Source: Nematostella vectensis (Eukaryota > Cnidaria > Anthozoa > Actiniaria > Edwardsiidae). From it: 64,000 bases of DNA. The notes beneath the pieces were generated by a model that had not been told where the DNA came from, searched no databases, and saw only the letters and a program-made list of their open reading frames with translations. A program made the position numbers and the translations under genes. Positions 1-12,516 of this stretch are shown one piece after another; the stretch's first letter is position 1, and each line of letters starts with the position of its first letter. Location of the stretch: positions 11,829,296 through 11,893,295 of the forward strand of contig NC_064035.1 in assembly GCF_932526225.1 (NCBI RefSeq), in the 5' to 3' direction.

Positions 1-54
1 TAAAAAGCACAATTTACAACTATGCAGATTAAAAGAATGAATATCATAACTTAC

Positions 55-3051
55 TTTTTAGACCCTCTCTTCTTTTTCCTGCAGCAACAGCAATAAATGC
101 AGCAGCATAATGCAATCAATATCACACCACCAAGTGTTGGAAGAACAATCAATAAGATTTTCCCAGTGACTAGAAGAATAGAATGACAAATAAAAATGAC
201 TTTAAAAAAAAAACAGATACCATTCTGACCCAAAATACCAAGTGCATCCTCTGGGACCCAAGGCGACCCGGAGACCGGAAGCAAACATATGCAAGGCGAA
301 ATAAAGAGGGGAAAAAGATGCCCTGGGCAACTGCTCTGTAAGTGCTAATTCCAAAAAGGGTTTCTAATCCAATGAGTTGCCTGACTAGACAAAACACCTT
401 TTTCCAATTAGTACTATCACTGATTGACAGAAACTGTAAAAACATGCTTGAAATTAAGATATCTCCACTCTTTAATAATCCTATCAATGTCAGGGCATTC
501 TCAGGTGTATGCAGAAGGTATTTTAATTGCTATTTCATAATGGAACTGTGTGGGCAAAGACATGATCCTTTACAAACTCCAGGTAAAATCTGATCGTGAG
601 ACTTTTACCAAACTGAGTAGGGCCTTGTTATTAAGTTGTTTGTGAAGTGTTACTGCACATATGGTCTGATTAATAAGGAGCCCTCTGATTTTATTATAAT
701 GAGACCAATCAAAGAGCGAGTTTGCTGCAGTTTTAGAAATAGTTTTTACAGGGAAGTTGACCAGGGCGTCTTTTCCTGCGCATTCTTTCTCAAGTCTTTC
801 TGTGTCCCCAATCTCCGTGACGCCCTGGGTCCCAGAGGATGTGCCAAGTGGTACTTACAAACACACTGGCCGACTTTCCATTGGTTATCTTTGCAGGAAG
901 CATGGAGTGTTGCCTTGACAACCCCAGAGGCACATTTCTTTGTTGGCACACAGTAGTAACACTAACACAATAGGGAAGCATGTATGAGCCAATAGTAACA
1001 GGGCTAAGACAATACAGTAGTAAGTATGAGCCAATAGAAACAGGCCTGCACAATAGATCCACACATGAGCTAATAGGAACAGGGCTAAGACAATAAAGCA
1101 GCACGTATAAACCAATAGCAAAAGGTTGTATAATGCTACAAAATTCATTAATTCAACTGTCAATCTATTGGATTTAATGAAGGACAATTAACTGATATTG
1201 AAAATCAATATTCAATCAATTACTGTGGTCTTTTTGCTATTTGATGAAATTTTCACTGAGTCAGTGGACATATGCAGTATATTTGAATCACACAAAGGGA
1301 TTTGCTTATGTCATTCACCTTGAATTCCCACAGGTCCCCCAACCTAATATGTTGTATTTTATGTGTCTCATTCACTGTAAATATATGGTGCGTTACAATA
1401 AAAAAAATTTGGGACAAAAAATATAATAAAATACCTTCAAACCTTTCTAACCAGTTTGCGGAGTTGATATTTAATTCCCTGTGAAGTTTCAATCCATTTG
1501 GGGCAATATTGAGGGATTGAAGTTTCCCCATACTAAGAGAAGAGAAAGGTAGCTAATAATGCCGACCGTCTAAACAGGCGGTAGAAAATTGCTTCTTTGA
1601 AATTTCGCAAAAATAGCTGCAAACAATATTATACAGATACTTCACACTGCCACACAGAAATTATGAATCAGGTTGATCGACTCTTTCCATATCTAACACA
1701 CCATTCTATACCCGCCTTGCCAAATCACTTATGCTTGACATGCCCCCCATGGGATGGATTTTTCAACCGCAGTGACAAAGCAGCCTGTCTAAATCCTACT
1801 TCGCAAAAAGCTGCGGCTTGGGATACTTAACGTCTGACAAGATATGGTAAGTCATAGTTAAAAACATGTAACTTAAAACATCTGGAAAGCATTAAAAAAT
1901 AACAATCTTCGTTATTGTTCTTACTTCGATTAGGGTCATGAAGAACTTTGCGCTAACAATGACGGTGCAGCTTTTTGCAAAGGGTGATGTAGAAGGGCTG
2001 CCCTGGTACCCAGGGTAGAGAATGATATGAATCAATCACTTGATAATCAATTCAAGGCCATCAATGTCTGGCTCTGACATTGCTGATGTTCATTTATAAC
2101 CTTTATGTTTGCAAAAAATTAGTACAATACCCATAAGCACATTTCAATCTTGGAACTGCTATTCACAGTTTGCACTGACGTTTTTTAATCAGGTGTATAA
2201 GTTCACTGAATGTACATTGGCACTTATCAAGGTAAATCAATGTTAATCAATATTATCAGCTGACCATGTTGGGTGACTTTTAGATAGTCACTGATTGGCC
2301 AATCCTAGTCCATAGTAATCAAGCAATTTCAATTGACCTGACATGGATTAATTGATTGCTTCCCGATTATCATCTTTCATTGCTTGATTAGGCCAGGTAA
2401 AATAGTACTATACTTACTCCGTCATTCTTCACACAGTCTTGGCAAGTTCCATTGCTATATTTGGAGCACACTTCAGAGATAAGAAATGTAGTGAGTTTCA
2501 ATACAAAATACTTAATTATTACATAAACATATTAACTTAACATTTTCTTTTAATGACAAGATTTTGTTAACTCTGCTAGTAAGACATTTCATGAATAGAC
2601 TAATGTCTAAGAAACACCTAGTTTCAATCAATAAAGGAACGCGTTATTGACTAATTCGCTTTCATAGTGTAAACTATCCGACTCACTGTTGGAGAATTGC
2701 TTTCTCGTCAGGCGCACGGAATCCGTAGCGTAAAATTGCCGCATTTGAACCTTGGGACTTTTCCTGTCTCTCTAAAGCCACTAAAACCATTTGTATAGGT
2801 GTGCGGTTTTGATGTATGATGCTCAAAAACGTAGTGACTGTTGTCGAAGAAGACGAGTTGGGGAACTCAATAACGCGTCTTTCTTCGACCACTGTCAATC
2901 GCTTTATCATAAGTAAAACAAACGTATAATGTCTTCAAATACTACTCAATTACTCACCAGAATCATCAGCTTCGACAGGAGCGAGAAATTGAAGAAAAGA
3001 TAAAGTGAAAACACCGAGAAATATGAATGCTGTTATGGAAAAATTATTCAT
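55..3051 (-). CDS. PTTG1IP: PTTG1IP homologue, partial (3' end beyond window)
   Basis: Single-pass type I membrane protein of the PTTG1-interacting protein (PBF) family; in vertebrates it binds securin and helps its nuclear transfer. Visible exons on the minus strand: 2958-3051, 2418-2470, 859-961 and 55-169, with GT/AG borders and phases 1, 0, 1, 2 that join without a break (121 codons plus 2 nt). Exon 1 starts at ATG 3051 and encodes a signal peptide (MNNFSITAFIFLGVFTLSF). Exons 2-3 give the cysteine-rich PSI-like domain with CSKYSNGTCQDCVKNDGCYY, then a conserved CKDNQWKVGQC. Exon 4 is a transmembrane helix followed by a CCCIYCCCC cluster and the basic RKKKRGSKK, matching the cysteine/basic juxtamembrane pattern of PTTG1IP. 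The charged cytoplasmic tail lies below position 1. The start is 340 bp from the POLH stop, on the same strand. The family call is from recognised motifs, not a search. Confidence 0.88.
962..2417 (-). other. Intron 2 of the PTTG1IP homologue
   Basis: Donor gtaagt at 2417 and acceptor at 962-963 flank this stretch. I see no conserved coding exon, RNA gene or recognisable transposon in it. The AT-rich sequence holds only short chance ORFs. Confidence 0.6.
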
Positions 3052-3390
3052 GTCGTCGTTTACACGTCTGTCCTTTGCGTACTAGCACGACCGAATATGC
3101 ATCATGGGTAATATAAAAAAAAGACACAGGGGACCAATAGATAGATGGTAGTAGTGAAACTGCAGAAATCAGGAAAAACCAGTTTGGTCACTGGATATTT
3201 GGTTAAAAAATTCTATGCTAGTATCATTTCTTTTTAAGTATATTTAACATACTTTTAGAAAATAAATATCATTCTCGCCCACAAGTGCAAGAGCAACAAA
3301 GTAATAACCCAGTGAAAGCGCAGAATTTTAAATTATTTTTAATTATTCATACAAAAAATCAGTACATAATAATACTCGTATTCGATGCCA

Positions 3391-4174
3391 TCAGGAATCG
3401 AAAAATGTTTTAATGTTTAATGCCGCTGTTTTCTGTTTCTTCCTCGGCGGAGATGCATGCTGGGAAATATTATCTCCGCGTTGTAGCTGTTCCGCGAAGT
3501 GGAAGTCTAGGTGCTCGGGCAAGTCCCACGCGGACACCATTTCCTTGCATGTATCACACTGCATATAGTCAGAGTCGCTGTGTTGAAAAGCCGTAGCAAC
3601 ACTGCCAGAAAATGTGCCAACTTCACCTCGGTCCGAATTTTCCGAGGTTTTCAATGTCTCGGAATCAGAACAATTATATTTCCCGGAATCGCACAATGGC
3701 TTGGATTGCGCGATGGTCCTTACCTCTTCGCTTGCCCTATATTTGTCACCCTGATTTTGTTCGTTTTCCAAATTCGGCAATCTCATGTATCGCCAAATTC
3801 CAGTTCTAGATTTAAGCGGACTGAGGGAAGATTTAGTAGCGGGCATTGGTTCACAATCCAGCCGACTAGAATCATTTGTATTCTTGCAAGGGTCTGAAGG
3901 GCCAGACATTTTGGTGACAAAAGCGTCCATAGAACCTCGAACAGGCGAGACCTTACATTCGCTCTGGGCCGCCTCACTAGCTGTAATCTCCGAGTTAACA
4001 AGGCTCTGACGAGGCTCGATGTTTCCAGGATATTGCCCTGAGTTGTCAGACTCAAAAGTCTCTTTGGCGCTTACCGCCGGCGAGAAGAAGGTGCGAATGG
4101 CGGGGGTAGAAGACGCACTCGGCGCCTCGACAAACTTGCTGCCTCCCAGGTAGAGGTTTGTAATAGCTGGTTCC
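3391..4174 (-). CDS. POLH: POLH last exon: disordered tail, UBZ3 finger and C-terminal PIP box
   Basis: Residues 403-663. It starts in phase with EPAITNLYLGG, which corresponds to the end of the little finger, then runs through about 200 poorly conserved residues rich in Ser and Glu. The zinc finger CDTCKEMVSAW followed by PEHLDFHFAEQLQ binds ubiquitinated PCNA in known family members. The protein ends KTFFDS. The acceptor at 4175-4176 follows a weak pyrimidine tract. Confidence 0.95.
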
Positions 4175-7100
4175 CTGAACAAGATAATAAATTCGAAAAA
4201 TTAACAAGAAACTACAGACGCCGTTATAAGACTTTCTCGTAAGCGCGCCGGATACCATCCTTGGAAACCCAGAGGGAAATACCCCTGGGTTTCCGAGGAT
4301 GGCCGGATACTTAAACAGGCATAGGCATTTTTCAGCCTACATTTCCAAGATAGCCGAGTGCTCTCTTAAAGACTGTGTATACACTGACCACTTATCACTG
4401 TCCTCCTTGTTTGTCTTAAACGAGAGTAAGACCTCATAGATCCGCTTGTTCAGCCAACTCTTGTCAGGGCTCTGTAGTGGACACTGTCGGGAACGCGCAG
4501 GAGCATCTTCTGTCCGTAGACCAACGGTCAAAAGGGTCCCTTGACGATCATTCTACAACAGAAACAGTCCCATCAGTGACTCTTCGCTCACCCCCTCCAC
4601 CCTCCTCTCCAGCTGCCAAAACTTTAGTCTTCTTATCGAAGAAGACTCTGAATAAATCCCCGTCTCCCTTGACTATCATCCTACAGCAGAGAAAATATAT
4701 CAGAACCGCGCCTAGAACACAGAAAGTGCGTATTTAATCATGGGGGTCGGGGTTAAATGGCTAGGCACCACAGCATTGTCGAACACTGAAGTGGATCTTA
4801 CCACTTCTACTTCTCTGATGAGCCGTTCATGAAGTTCTTCAACTAGCTGTTCCATCCAGAACTTAACCTGTGCACACACAAAAATATTACAGTAAAAATT
4901 CAACTAATTCTCAAAATTCTCCATGGTCAATCAGAACCTACCTGTTGGCATGTCGATAGCTTTGTTTTTCCTGGAAAATTCTTGCCACAACTGACTGACT
5001 TGGGAAGTTGACGGGCTCGTACAGGCTCATTATCAATTCCTCTACACAAATTATAAAGCAGCTCGCTGAAAGTATACAATTAAAGGGGCAGTGTCATTGT
5101 AATAGCTTTGCAATAGCGGACACAATGAAATTCCGTCAAATTATTATATTGACTTATGAGCGTTTGGTATACATGTGGGAGACTTAAACCTTAATCAGTT
5201 CTTAGCTCTGGGAAAGGATGTATTGTTTGGAAAATAATTGCATACTTTGTAAACAATTTGGGATATAAGTCCTCAGCTGAAAAACATAACACCCATTTTT
5301 GCTTGAAAACACTGCTTATTTTTATTTTTATTTTAACTGCTAATACAACACATGATGATGTTGGAAATAATAAAAAAATAGAATAAATAACAAGAACTGG
5401 GGGCTGAATCTGTGTTTTTACTGCTTTGTACCCAGGCGTCTCAAGTCAGTAAAAACAAGGGAAAAATATACTAGTGAGCGCAATGAGCAATGGGAAGGTT
5501 TAGCGCTGGCGCAAAGGAACAAGGGAATGTTCATGCTACCCCTGCACGCTTAGTCCGGTTATGCTAGTAAGCGCCTGGGTGCGAGGCAGGTGTTTTCAGG
5601 TCATTCATCTCTAGTAAATGAAAAAAAAAGAGAATGTAAAAACGGATATTTAAAGTAATAAAAAATGTTGTTGTTGTTGAATGGCACTTGCACAGTTGGC
5701 TTGGCTAGGCCCCCTCCCCTAAGTTGATTCTTGTTTACCACTGTAAAATTTCTAAACAGATTGCGAACACTGAATCAGAAACATTTATGTACTTATTAAA
5801 AAGAACAATAATGGCAATGGCAACAGTGATTATTATTATGATGATAAGGATGATGATGATGATAATAATAAAAACAATAATAAAAATATTATTGATATAA
5901 TCTGATCTGATAGGAATGAGGGCAGGAAGCTCACCCGTTCTTACTGCCAAACTGTGCTTTGAGGTCATTTATCTTGAATTGCAATAAATCACCCATGAAT
6001 TCCACATTCAGCTCTGAATGCAGCTGGCTGCCAAGTTTACCCCCCAAATGTCTCCTGATAAATTTATAAAAAGTAAGATAAGCAAGACATGTGCAGATCA
6101 TTAAAGCTAAATAAAAATATACATGGACACACCTAAAACTACTGCCAATAAATTAAGGGTTTAAGTGATTCATCTTTGTCCTGTGTTTTCATACATGCAC
6201 CAGCTATTTGTGTAAATTTTTCCAGGAAAGCCAGGACCATAGGCCTGGTGAGAGAGTTATGGGGAAACCACGATTGGAAGGTTCACTCATAAATGACAGA
6301 GAAACAAAAACATATGAGGAGATACCTGCTAAATAGCTTATTGAACCCCCTGAACCCCCCCCCCCCTTCTCAAAATAAGGGCTATGGGCCTGAAAGCATC
6401 AGCCTAAAAGACCAAGGGTTTTTCGGTACTGAGAAGAACTTACACTTTCCGTAAGGGCATAGTCTTGAACAAATTAGTAACTGCAGAATGAGGAAGTAGA
6501 GTTTGTTTATCAGGCTTGTTGAGACCACAGCATAGCTTTGCTAGAACCTGTAATATCATAATGACCCTATTCAGCCCACTCCCTCTTGTCAGCTCCAACT
6601 ATATCCACTCCTCTAGCCCCTACCCTTAATCCACAAGTCTAACAAGCCCACCCTTTTACAGTGTAGTCAACAAGCTTGAGTTTAAATGTATAAAATGCAA
6701 TTAATGAGGACACCTGTCTGTAAAAAAGGAAAGGTCTTTAATAAATCTATAAAATGCATATAGCTTTTTTTATTGGGGAATGGAGCCTGCATTGCAGATT
6801 GAAAGGATATCTTTGATGCAAGCTTTGAAATTGCATTTTGTTAAATGCCTTTATTATAATAACGAAGCCTAATTCATCCCCATGCTCAAGTTCAAGTGAT
6901 TTGCCTTTTTAAACACAAAGTATGAGCATAACTTATTCCCACAGCCACCAGCCTTTGGGTCTAAAGTAACAACTTTTCATCATGTGTATATTTAAAATTT
7001 TGGGTTATTATGTACAAAATAAAGCAAAAAAGAGGGATCACTTAACTAATGCCACATAGAGGGAAATGTGAATATGGTATGTGGTTATGCATAAGTAATG

Positions 7101-10100
7101 ATATTCACACATCCATTCTTATTATGCCAATGCCTATTTTTCCTAGCTTTTAACTCTATTGAGACAATGGCAGGAGCTCTTTTAAATCTGTTCTTTTATG
7201 TTAACCATCAACATGCCCCCTCCCCCCACCTTGAAAAAGTGTCAGAGGTCTGAGCTCCATGTAGGGTATTCAATATCCAAAAAACACACACATCAATGGC
7301 TCTACCTTATTTGTTGCTACACCTGCAGAACAGGTAAAACCTGTTTTTTCCAAGACTGCATGCCTCATTTCAGCGGCTATTACAGCACCAGCTGCTAAGT
7401 TTCTAAGGTAAGGGCTGGCTTCCAGCTGACTCAACCATTCTTTTTGTAGCTCATCACTGATTGTTGTATCAGAACCCTTTGAAGAGAGGCCCTCTATTGC
7501 CGTTGTTCTCCAAACCTCCTCAGCTATTTCTGGAACTGTCATAACACTAAGTTTTCTGAAAATAAAAATACAAAAGTGAAATCTGATAAAAAGTGTGTGT
7601 GCATGCTTGCAACCACTGTTTGTTGTGAAGATCATTTCCTTGCCCCTGTCATTCCTTTGATATCTTAACTTTTAAATAAATTAACAAGTTTCTTAGTATA
7701 TTGTAGTTCTAGAAAAAATATCAAGCACTAAAATGTTTTGTAAATGATCTAATAAATACCTGGGGCAGATGTTTATTAGAGAGGGGTGTTCTTCACAAAC
7801 TTTAAAAATATAAAAAAATATAAGCGCAGTGTGGGGTTCTAGTCTATTATGCAAGTCTCACCAAGTAGAAGCCAAAATCAGATTGATAAAATTAGATTTA
7901 TGTTACCAACATTCCTATTATGTTGTTTGTTTTTAAGCTGGGAGCTGGGTAGGGGGGGGATAAATAGAGGGGGCGTTTGTTGGAGAGGGGTGTTTATTAC
8001 AAACTTGTAAGCTTAGGGAGGCATTCATTAGAAAGGGGGCGTTTATTTGATAATTTACAGTACCTACCAAATTAAATCAAAAAGCCAATTCTAACTACCA
8101 TTAAGCAAGAATATATTTTCATCTGAAATTATACTGGAAATGTTAAAAAGAATAGATTTAAAAAAAACTGATATCTTGAATATTCATTCCCTATAAACAG
8201 AACAAAGCCTTTACATTTAATGCCTTTATTTTTATAGATTGAAGTGTTTTCAAGCAGATCACCCAAAGCTAGTACTATGTTTAAAGATAAACTGCTTGCC
8301 TTGCAAATTAATGACATGCTTCTTAATTGCTACCTGTGCACATCTTTTCTAAATTACATGGTTATGTAGGGGATCAATAAAAACTTAAAATTTGTTTGCC
8401 AAATTGTAGCCTCAGACCTCAAATAATAATAATCTTTCCACAGACAGCTCCAGCTCTCTGCTTAGCTTTAACTTCAAGTGATGTTTTCCCCCTAACATTG
8501 AATAAGAGGGGTTGAAATCTACTACCTTAGACTTCCCAGTTTATACTTCAAAGGAATTGACTCCTGGCTTTTTTGGAGCTGAATTTACAAAAAACAGACT
8601 GAAAACAGATACCTCCCCCCTATTCTGAGTTTTATACAGCCCGTCAAAGTCAAACACAGCTGCACCTAGTCAGCGGTATCCAAGCTTTCCAACAGTGCTT
8701 TGCGGTCCCCACTTTTAATCCCTTGTCGTTGTGCTGAAGCCAGCACAAGTTGATGGTTGCTTGTATTTTTCATCAAAAATACAGCTATGAGCATATTAGG
8801 AGAGTGTCTCAGGACATCATGAAGTCTTTTGGGGCATAATTGAGTGCTTTGCTTATGGATATTTGCAAGCAAAGGTGGATTCATGATAATTTTTTCTTGT
8901 TTGGCTTTGCCCGGATGAGAAAATAATTTTCTAATGAATCACCACAGCTCTCCTAAATGCTGTCTTTTCTGAAACCAAATTGATTCCAAAATTGTTTTCA
9001 CTGCTATTCTGGGTCTGTTTGACCTGGAATTGATTTGTTTGGCTTCGGGGTGAAAAGACTTATAAAAAACCATCTGACTTTGGGGAGAGGAGTGTTGACT
9101 GGCCCTCCCCTCGTGAATTTTCCCCTGGATTTCCCAGAATGCTTTGCAATACGTAAAGATATTTTCGTGGTTGTACAATCCTTCAAGGAATGGACATTGT
9201 GTTTTGAGGCCAAGGAAATGTACCTGGAGGATCAGAATAAAGGTATCTATTTGTGTCTTGAGCTGTGTTTGCTGATCTCTCTCCCTTGTGTGGTATTTTG
9301 AGCGTTTTATTGAGAGGGGTGATTCTGCTTTTCTCTCCTTGTTCGATTTGAGATTTGTCAAAGAACCTGTGCTATTATTTGGCTTAAGAGTAGATGCCAA
9401 CACCTTGGTTGGATGCATATCTGCAAGACCATTAATCCCTTAGACTGATGCCTGAGTATCTTCATCTTGTTGTGTTTATTTTTAATTTATGAATTTTTTG
9501 GGTTGTGGATACTTCCCAAAGCCGGTACAGGCCGGTTGAGGGGTCAATGTGTTAAGGTGCTCTTAAGGTTATTCAATTTCTTAAAAAAGGTACTGACACT
9601 TACTTTTGAGCAGAATTTGTGAGGTCTAGGTAAGCTTCGTCAACACTTGCCCTCTCACAATTATCACAGTATGTGGTCAGGACTTCCAGCACTTCAGCAC
9701 CAGCATCCCGGTAGTGAGCTAGGTTTGCCTTTCCTCGCAGCACAGGGACCTGCACAAGAGCAATGTCCGGACACTTTTGTTTGGCCTCATCACCCCGCAT
9801 GTTTCTAGTCACCCCACAAGCACGAGCCTCGTAGCTAACAGCAATTATCCTTGGAGATAATTAAAGTAATGAGGTTCAGGAGGAGAAAGGTTAATGTTGT
9901 TATAAATTTATACTGTCAACTTGTGTGTTGAAAACAAAATTCTTTGACAAGCAGAGATTAACAATGCCTGTGAATGACAGGCACCATCTAATGATGTGAA
10001 ACTGAGGCCAGCGAGAAGTTTTTAGGGGTGACTTGAAGGTATGCTCAAATGAAACGAAAATTGAAAAATGATTTAAGCTAGAGGGAAGTAAAAGAGAAAA

Positions 10101-11757
10101 TGGTCTGCTAAATAAATGCCAAATGAATACCCCTGCTCAAAGTTATAGCTATGGGCCTGAGGAGACTTTTCTTTACTAATGCAAGCATTCCTCCATTCTT
10201 TAGAGACACGAATCATAGAATTTTCACACCATATATTATTATTCTCAGTCACAAATGCAGGTTGACACAACAAAATTTCTGTCATGACACTACACCTCTT
10301 CCTGGTATAGTGAAGAAGTGTTGTCTTTTAGTTCCATAACCACCAACCAATCTCTCTTTCTTGCTCTCTTGTGTTCTCCAAGTCTCAGGACTTTGGGTGC
10401 AAATATATTTGCAAATAGGCTAGAAGCATTCAATGAAGTGGAAGAAGATTTCCAAGATAATGAAGACATGTACATTGAGGACTTAGATGACAAGGGAAAC
10501 TAAACCATCTGTAATAAAATTTGTTCAGCATTGGAATAAATATATGCCTGGTAAATTGTTTTATCAAATGTTTGAAGCATGTCAAGCGAGCTATGAATTG
10601 GTGCTTCTCAATAAGTTTTGGTAACATTTTTATTAGAAACAAATGTTTCAATCACACTAAATATTTTGGTTGTGTCTCTGATTAGGGTCCCCTTAGCTCT
10701 TTGCATACCTGTCAACCGCCAAAAATCTCAAGGCTTAAGAATTTTTGGAGAAGGGTGGGGTATTTTCATTTTTGCGGGGAAGGGGTGGGGATAACCTCGC
10801 AGGCATTTGCCATAAAGAAAGCTCTCGCAAACAAATCCACTTATAGATCTCATGAGGGTGTTAGATAAATTGTGCTGAGCAAGGGAATTATTGTTTTAAA
10901 TATTTTAAAAGAAAATAGGCAAAATGACGATTTTCTATTGTATTTTTTTCTGAAGCAATAAAAATCGCTAAAAAGCGGGAGATTTGGTGCTCAACGCCGG
11001 AGAGCGTGAGAAGAGGTCCAAAATCTTGGGACTCCCGCCTAATGCGGGAGAGTTGACAGGTATGTCTCTTTGCATCTAAAATCTCAATCAATTTGGGAAA
11101 TATGTTACCATGTGACCTGCGCCTTTTCATTCTGCATGGAATCTGATTCATTGAAGTCAACCAAAAAAGAAAGCCAAGCTTTTGGTTTCGACCTACAGGT
11201 TCGACTAAGAATGAGTATATCTTCAGTGACACTTATTTCTCACAAAATTTCTCAAAATGTTGAGGTTAATCAAATCAAAGAGACACAAAAACCACTGCTT
11301 ACTATTGACGAAAATTCGCGCCACTGTACCAACATAATTGTCTTGGATTCTTCTCAGAGAAAAATCATAGTAAGCTTGTGCTTCTAACTAACTTAGGCTT
11401 GATTGTTTACATTATTACACCATATCAATTCTCCATTTTAATTGTTACCAAGTGCCTTTATTTTGTTCATAACTACACGACGTTTCAGTACCGAAGTGAA
11501 TAATATTGGATCGGCTTGGTTGAGACCGGAATTTCAAGTGTGTTCAACAAAAAGAAATTAAACCTCGCTAAGCGGGGTTGAGCTATCATTTCCAAAATTA
11601 TCGCTTCTTACATACTTACTCACCCTCCACCCTTCCACGCGTTATACTGGACAACTGCACAAGGTTTGCCCTTCAACTCGGGGCATCGCCGCTGTTCAAC
11701 CTGCACATAAAAGCAGTCCATGTCGACCAGGGCGATCACTCTTTCATCGCTAGCCAT
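3391..11757 (-). CDS. POLH: DNA polymerase eta (Y-family translesion polymerase), complete coding gene
   Basis: Bypasses UV photoproducts such as cyclobutane thymine dimers at stalled nuclear forks. Coding exons, 5' to 3' on the minus strand: 11624-11757, 9604-9849, 7306-7555, 6444-6547, 5935-6054, 4942-5065, 4802-4867, 4389-4552, 3391-4174. All phases match; the total is 1,992 nt, 663 aa plus stop (human 713 aa). The start MASDERVIALVDMDCFYVQ gives Asp12 of the metal site; ERASVDEAYLDL gives Asp115 and Glu116. Later blocks are the palm/thumb (GFTCSAGVATNK, LCCGLNKPDKQTLLP), helix-hairpin-helix (LGGKLG) and little finger (NDRQGTLLTVGLR). The tail has a PIP-like box (AIRTFF, about 428-433), a UBZ3 zinc finger (C609, C612, H624, H628), a basic PPRKKQK and a final PIP-like NIKTFF. 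Both PIP boxes lack the canonical Gln. The steric-gate position is Tyr17 where human has Phe18. Confidence 0.96.
4592..4680 (-). other. Decoy copy of a POLH exon start with its own splice signals (possible poison exon)
   Basis: About 30 bp around the acceptor of exon 4389-4552 are duplicated 128 bp upstream. The copy has ctgctgtag, then GATGATAGTCAAGGG, against ttgttgtag and AATGATCGTCAAGGG at the true exon. Read in phase 0 from the preceding exon it gives DDSQGRRGFIQSLLR and then TAA. A strong donor-like gtgagc lies at 4591. The segment is 89 bp, not a multiple of three. The gap from that donor to the true acceptor is only about 39 nt, probably too short for an intron, so use of this acceptor would most likely extend the real exon and insert a stop. 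Confidence 0.5.
7556..9603 (-). other. POLH intron 2, with two unexplained minus-strand ORFs
   Basis: Between POLH exons 2 and 3. Two ORFs on the same strand, 8939-9418 (159 aa) and 8666-8884 (72 aa), are the longest open stretches not explained by POLH. The second can be extended upstream in frame (HPGKAKQEKIIMNPPLLANI). I recognise no family. They may be a decayed insertion. The rest shows nothing. Confidence 0.4.
10707..11065. mobile_element. MITE with ACCTGTCAAC terminal inverted repeats, in POLH intron 1
   Basis: The left end reads ACCTGTCAAC and the right end GTTGACAGGT. The flanks share a direct repeat CTCTTTGCAT (10697-10706 and 11066-11075), a likely target-site duplication. The right end also carries CTCCCGC...GCGGGAG, a pattern I associate with a widespread animal MITE type. 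No ORF. A fragment of the right end recurs near 30045-30080. Confidence 0.75.
11624..11757 (-). CDS. POLH: POLH first coding exon
   Basis: ATG at 11757 in the context acgATGGC. It encodes the first 44 codons plus two bases and ends at GGTGGAGG followed by gtgagt. It holds the first catalytic aspartate (VDMD), Gln37 (human Gln38, thymine-dimer contact) and CAVVQYNAWKGG. The match to the human N-terminus is close enough to fix the start. Confidence 0.95.
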
Positions 11758-12453
11758 CGTACAATTGCTTATCTTAAGTACAAACTACACAGATCAGAGA
11801 GAGTTCCATGACCTAGTGGCATCCATTTTCTTTTGACTATGCCGCTAATTTCCACTTTCACCACAGGGAGTCCAATCGGGAGCAGCTCCCAGTGGGCTTG
11901 CTATGGCACAGGGAGCTCATCGCTGTGCTTGGTTTACCACCCCACCGTTGAGTCCCCTGCGCAGGCGTATGCGACACCAAGAACGGCTTCTTTTTCTCTT
12001 CTTCCTTTACTCTTATGCTCCTTCACTGCTGAAGACTTTCAAATCAGGGTGGGAACAGAAGTCTCAAACTGCAAACACTCTAACGTCATACACGCGTGTA
12101 GAAATTCCATGGGTTACTCGATTTTGCAGCTATAATATCATAATAGCTGATATTCTTCGTGTGGGCAAAACCCTTATCGGGTATACATGTAATTATATGC
12201 ATAAGCCGAGACAATTCTTCGCCCCCAAAGCTCTATTTTTGTTTGGGTTAGTTTCCTTGTTTAGTTGTACAATGGAGACGATGGGATCATTGTACATGCG
12301 GACAATGGGATTGGTTTGCTTTTACCCTTTTCAAGTTTCCATGATAATGAGATAACGCACTACAACACCTGCCACCAAGTCAAGACTTTCTTTCCAAGTC
12401 AGGAGGTTAAAACCCTATTTGCTCTTGTGGAAAGGATAGTCATGAACTAAACT
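11758..12453. promoter_or_regulatory. Head-to-head region upstream of POLH
   Basis: POLH leaves leftward and the discoidin gene lies rightward, so this interval must contain the POLH promoter and could serve both. It is less AT-rich than the introns nearby around 11830-12060. I see no TATA box placed convincingly. The plus-strand ORFs here (11833-12135, 11903-12355) resemble nothing I know. Confidence 0.35.
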
Positions 12454-12516
12454 ATGAGGTCTTCACCTCAAGTAATCGGATGCTTCTATTTGGGACTTCT
12501 ACTTGCAGTCTTCAAG
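12454..12516 (+). CDS. Candidate signal-peptide exon (unproven)
   Basis: ATG followed by a typical secretory leader, MRSSPQVIGCFYLGLLLAVF, then AAG and the donor-like gtacct. It sits upstream of the discoidin gene and would suit its first exon. The donor is phase 0, whereas the first discoidin exon at 15305 needs phase 1, so at least one further exon would be required. I did not find that exon. Confidence 0.25.

Noticed and set aside
2683..2910. 75-codon minus ORF in PTTG1IP intron 1
   Set aside because: The leader exon and PSI exon join in phase without it, and the peptide has no recognisable content.
3511..4009. Plus-strand ORFs opposite the POLH last exon
   Set aside because: They are antisense shadows of the secure UBZ/PIP exon.
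11833..12355. Plus-strand ORFs of 100 and 150 codons near the POLH promoter
   Set aside because: Overlapping frames, no recognisable domain, no splice-compatible partner. Probably chance in a less AT-rich stretch.
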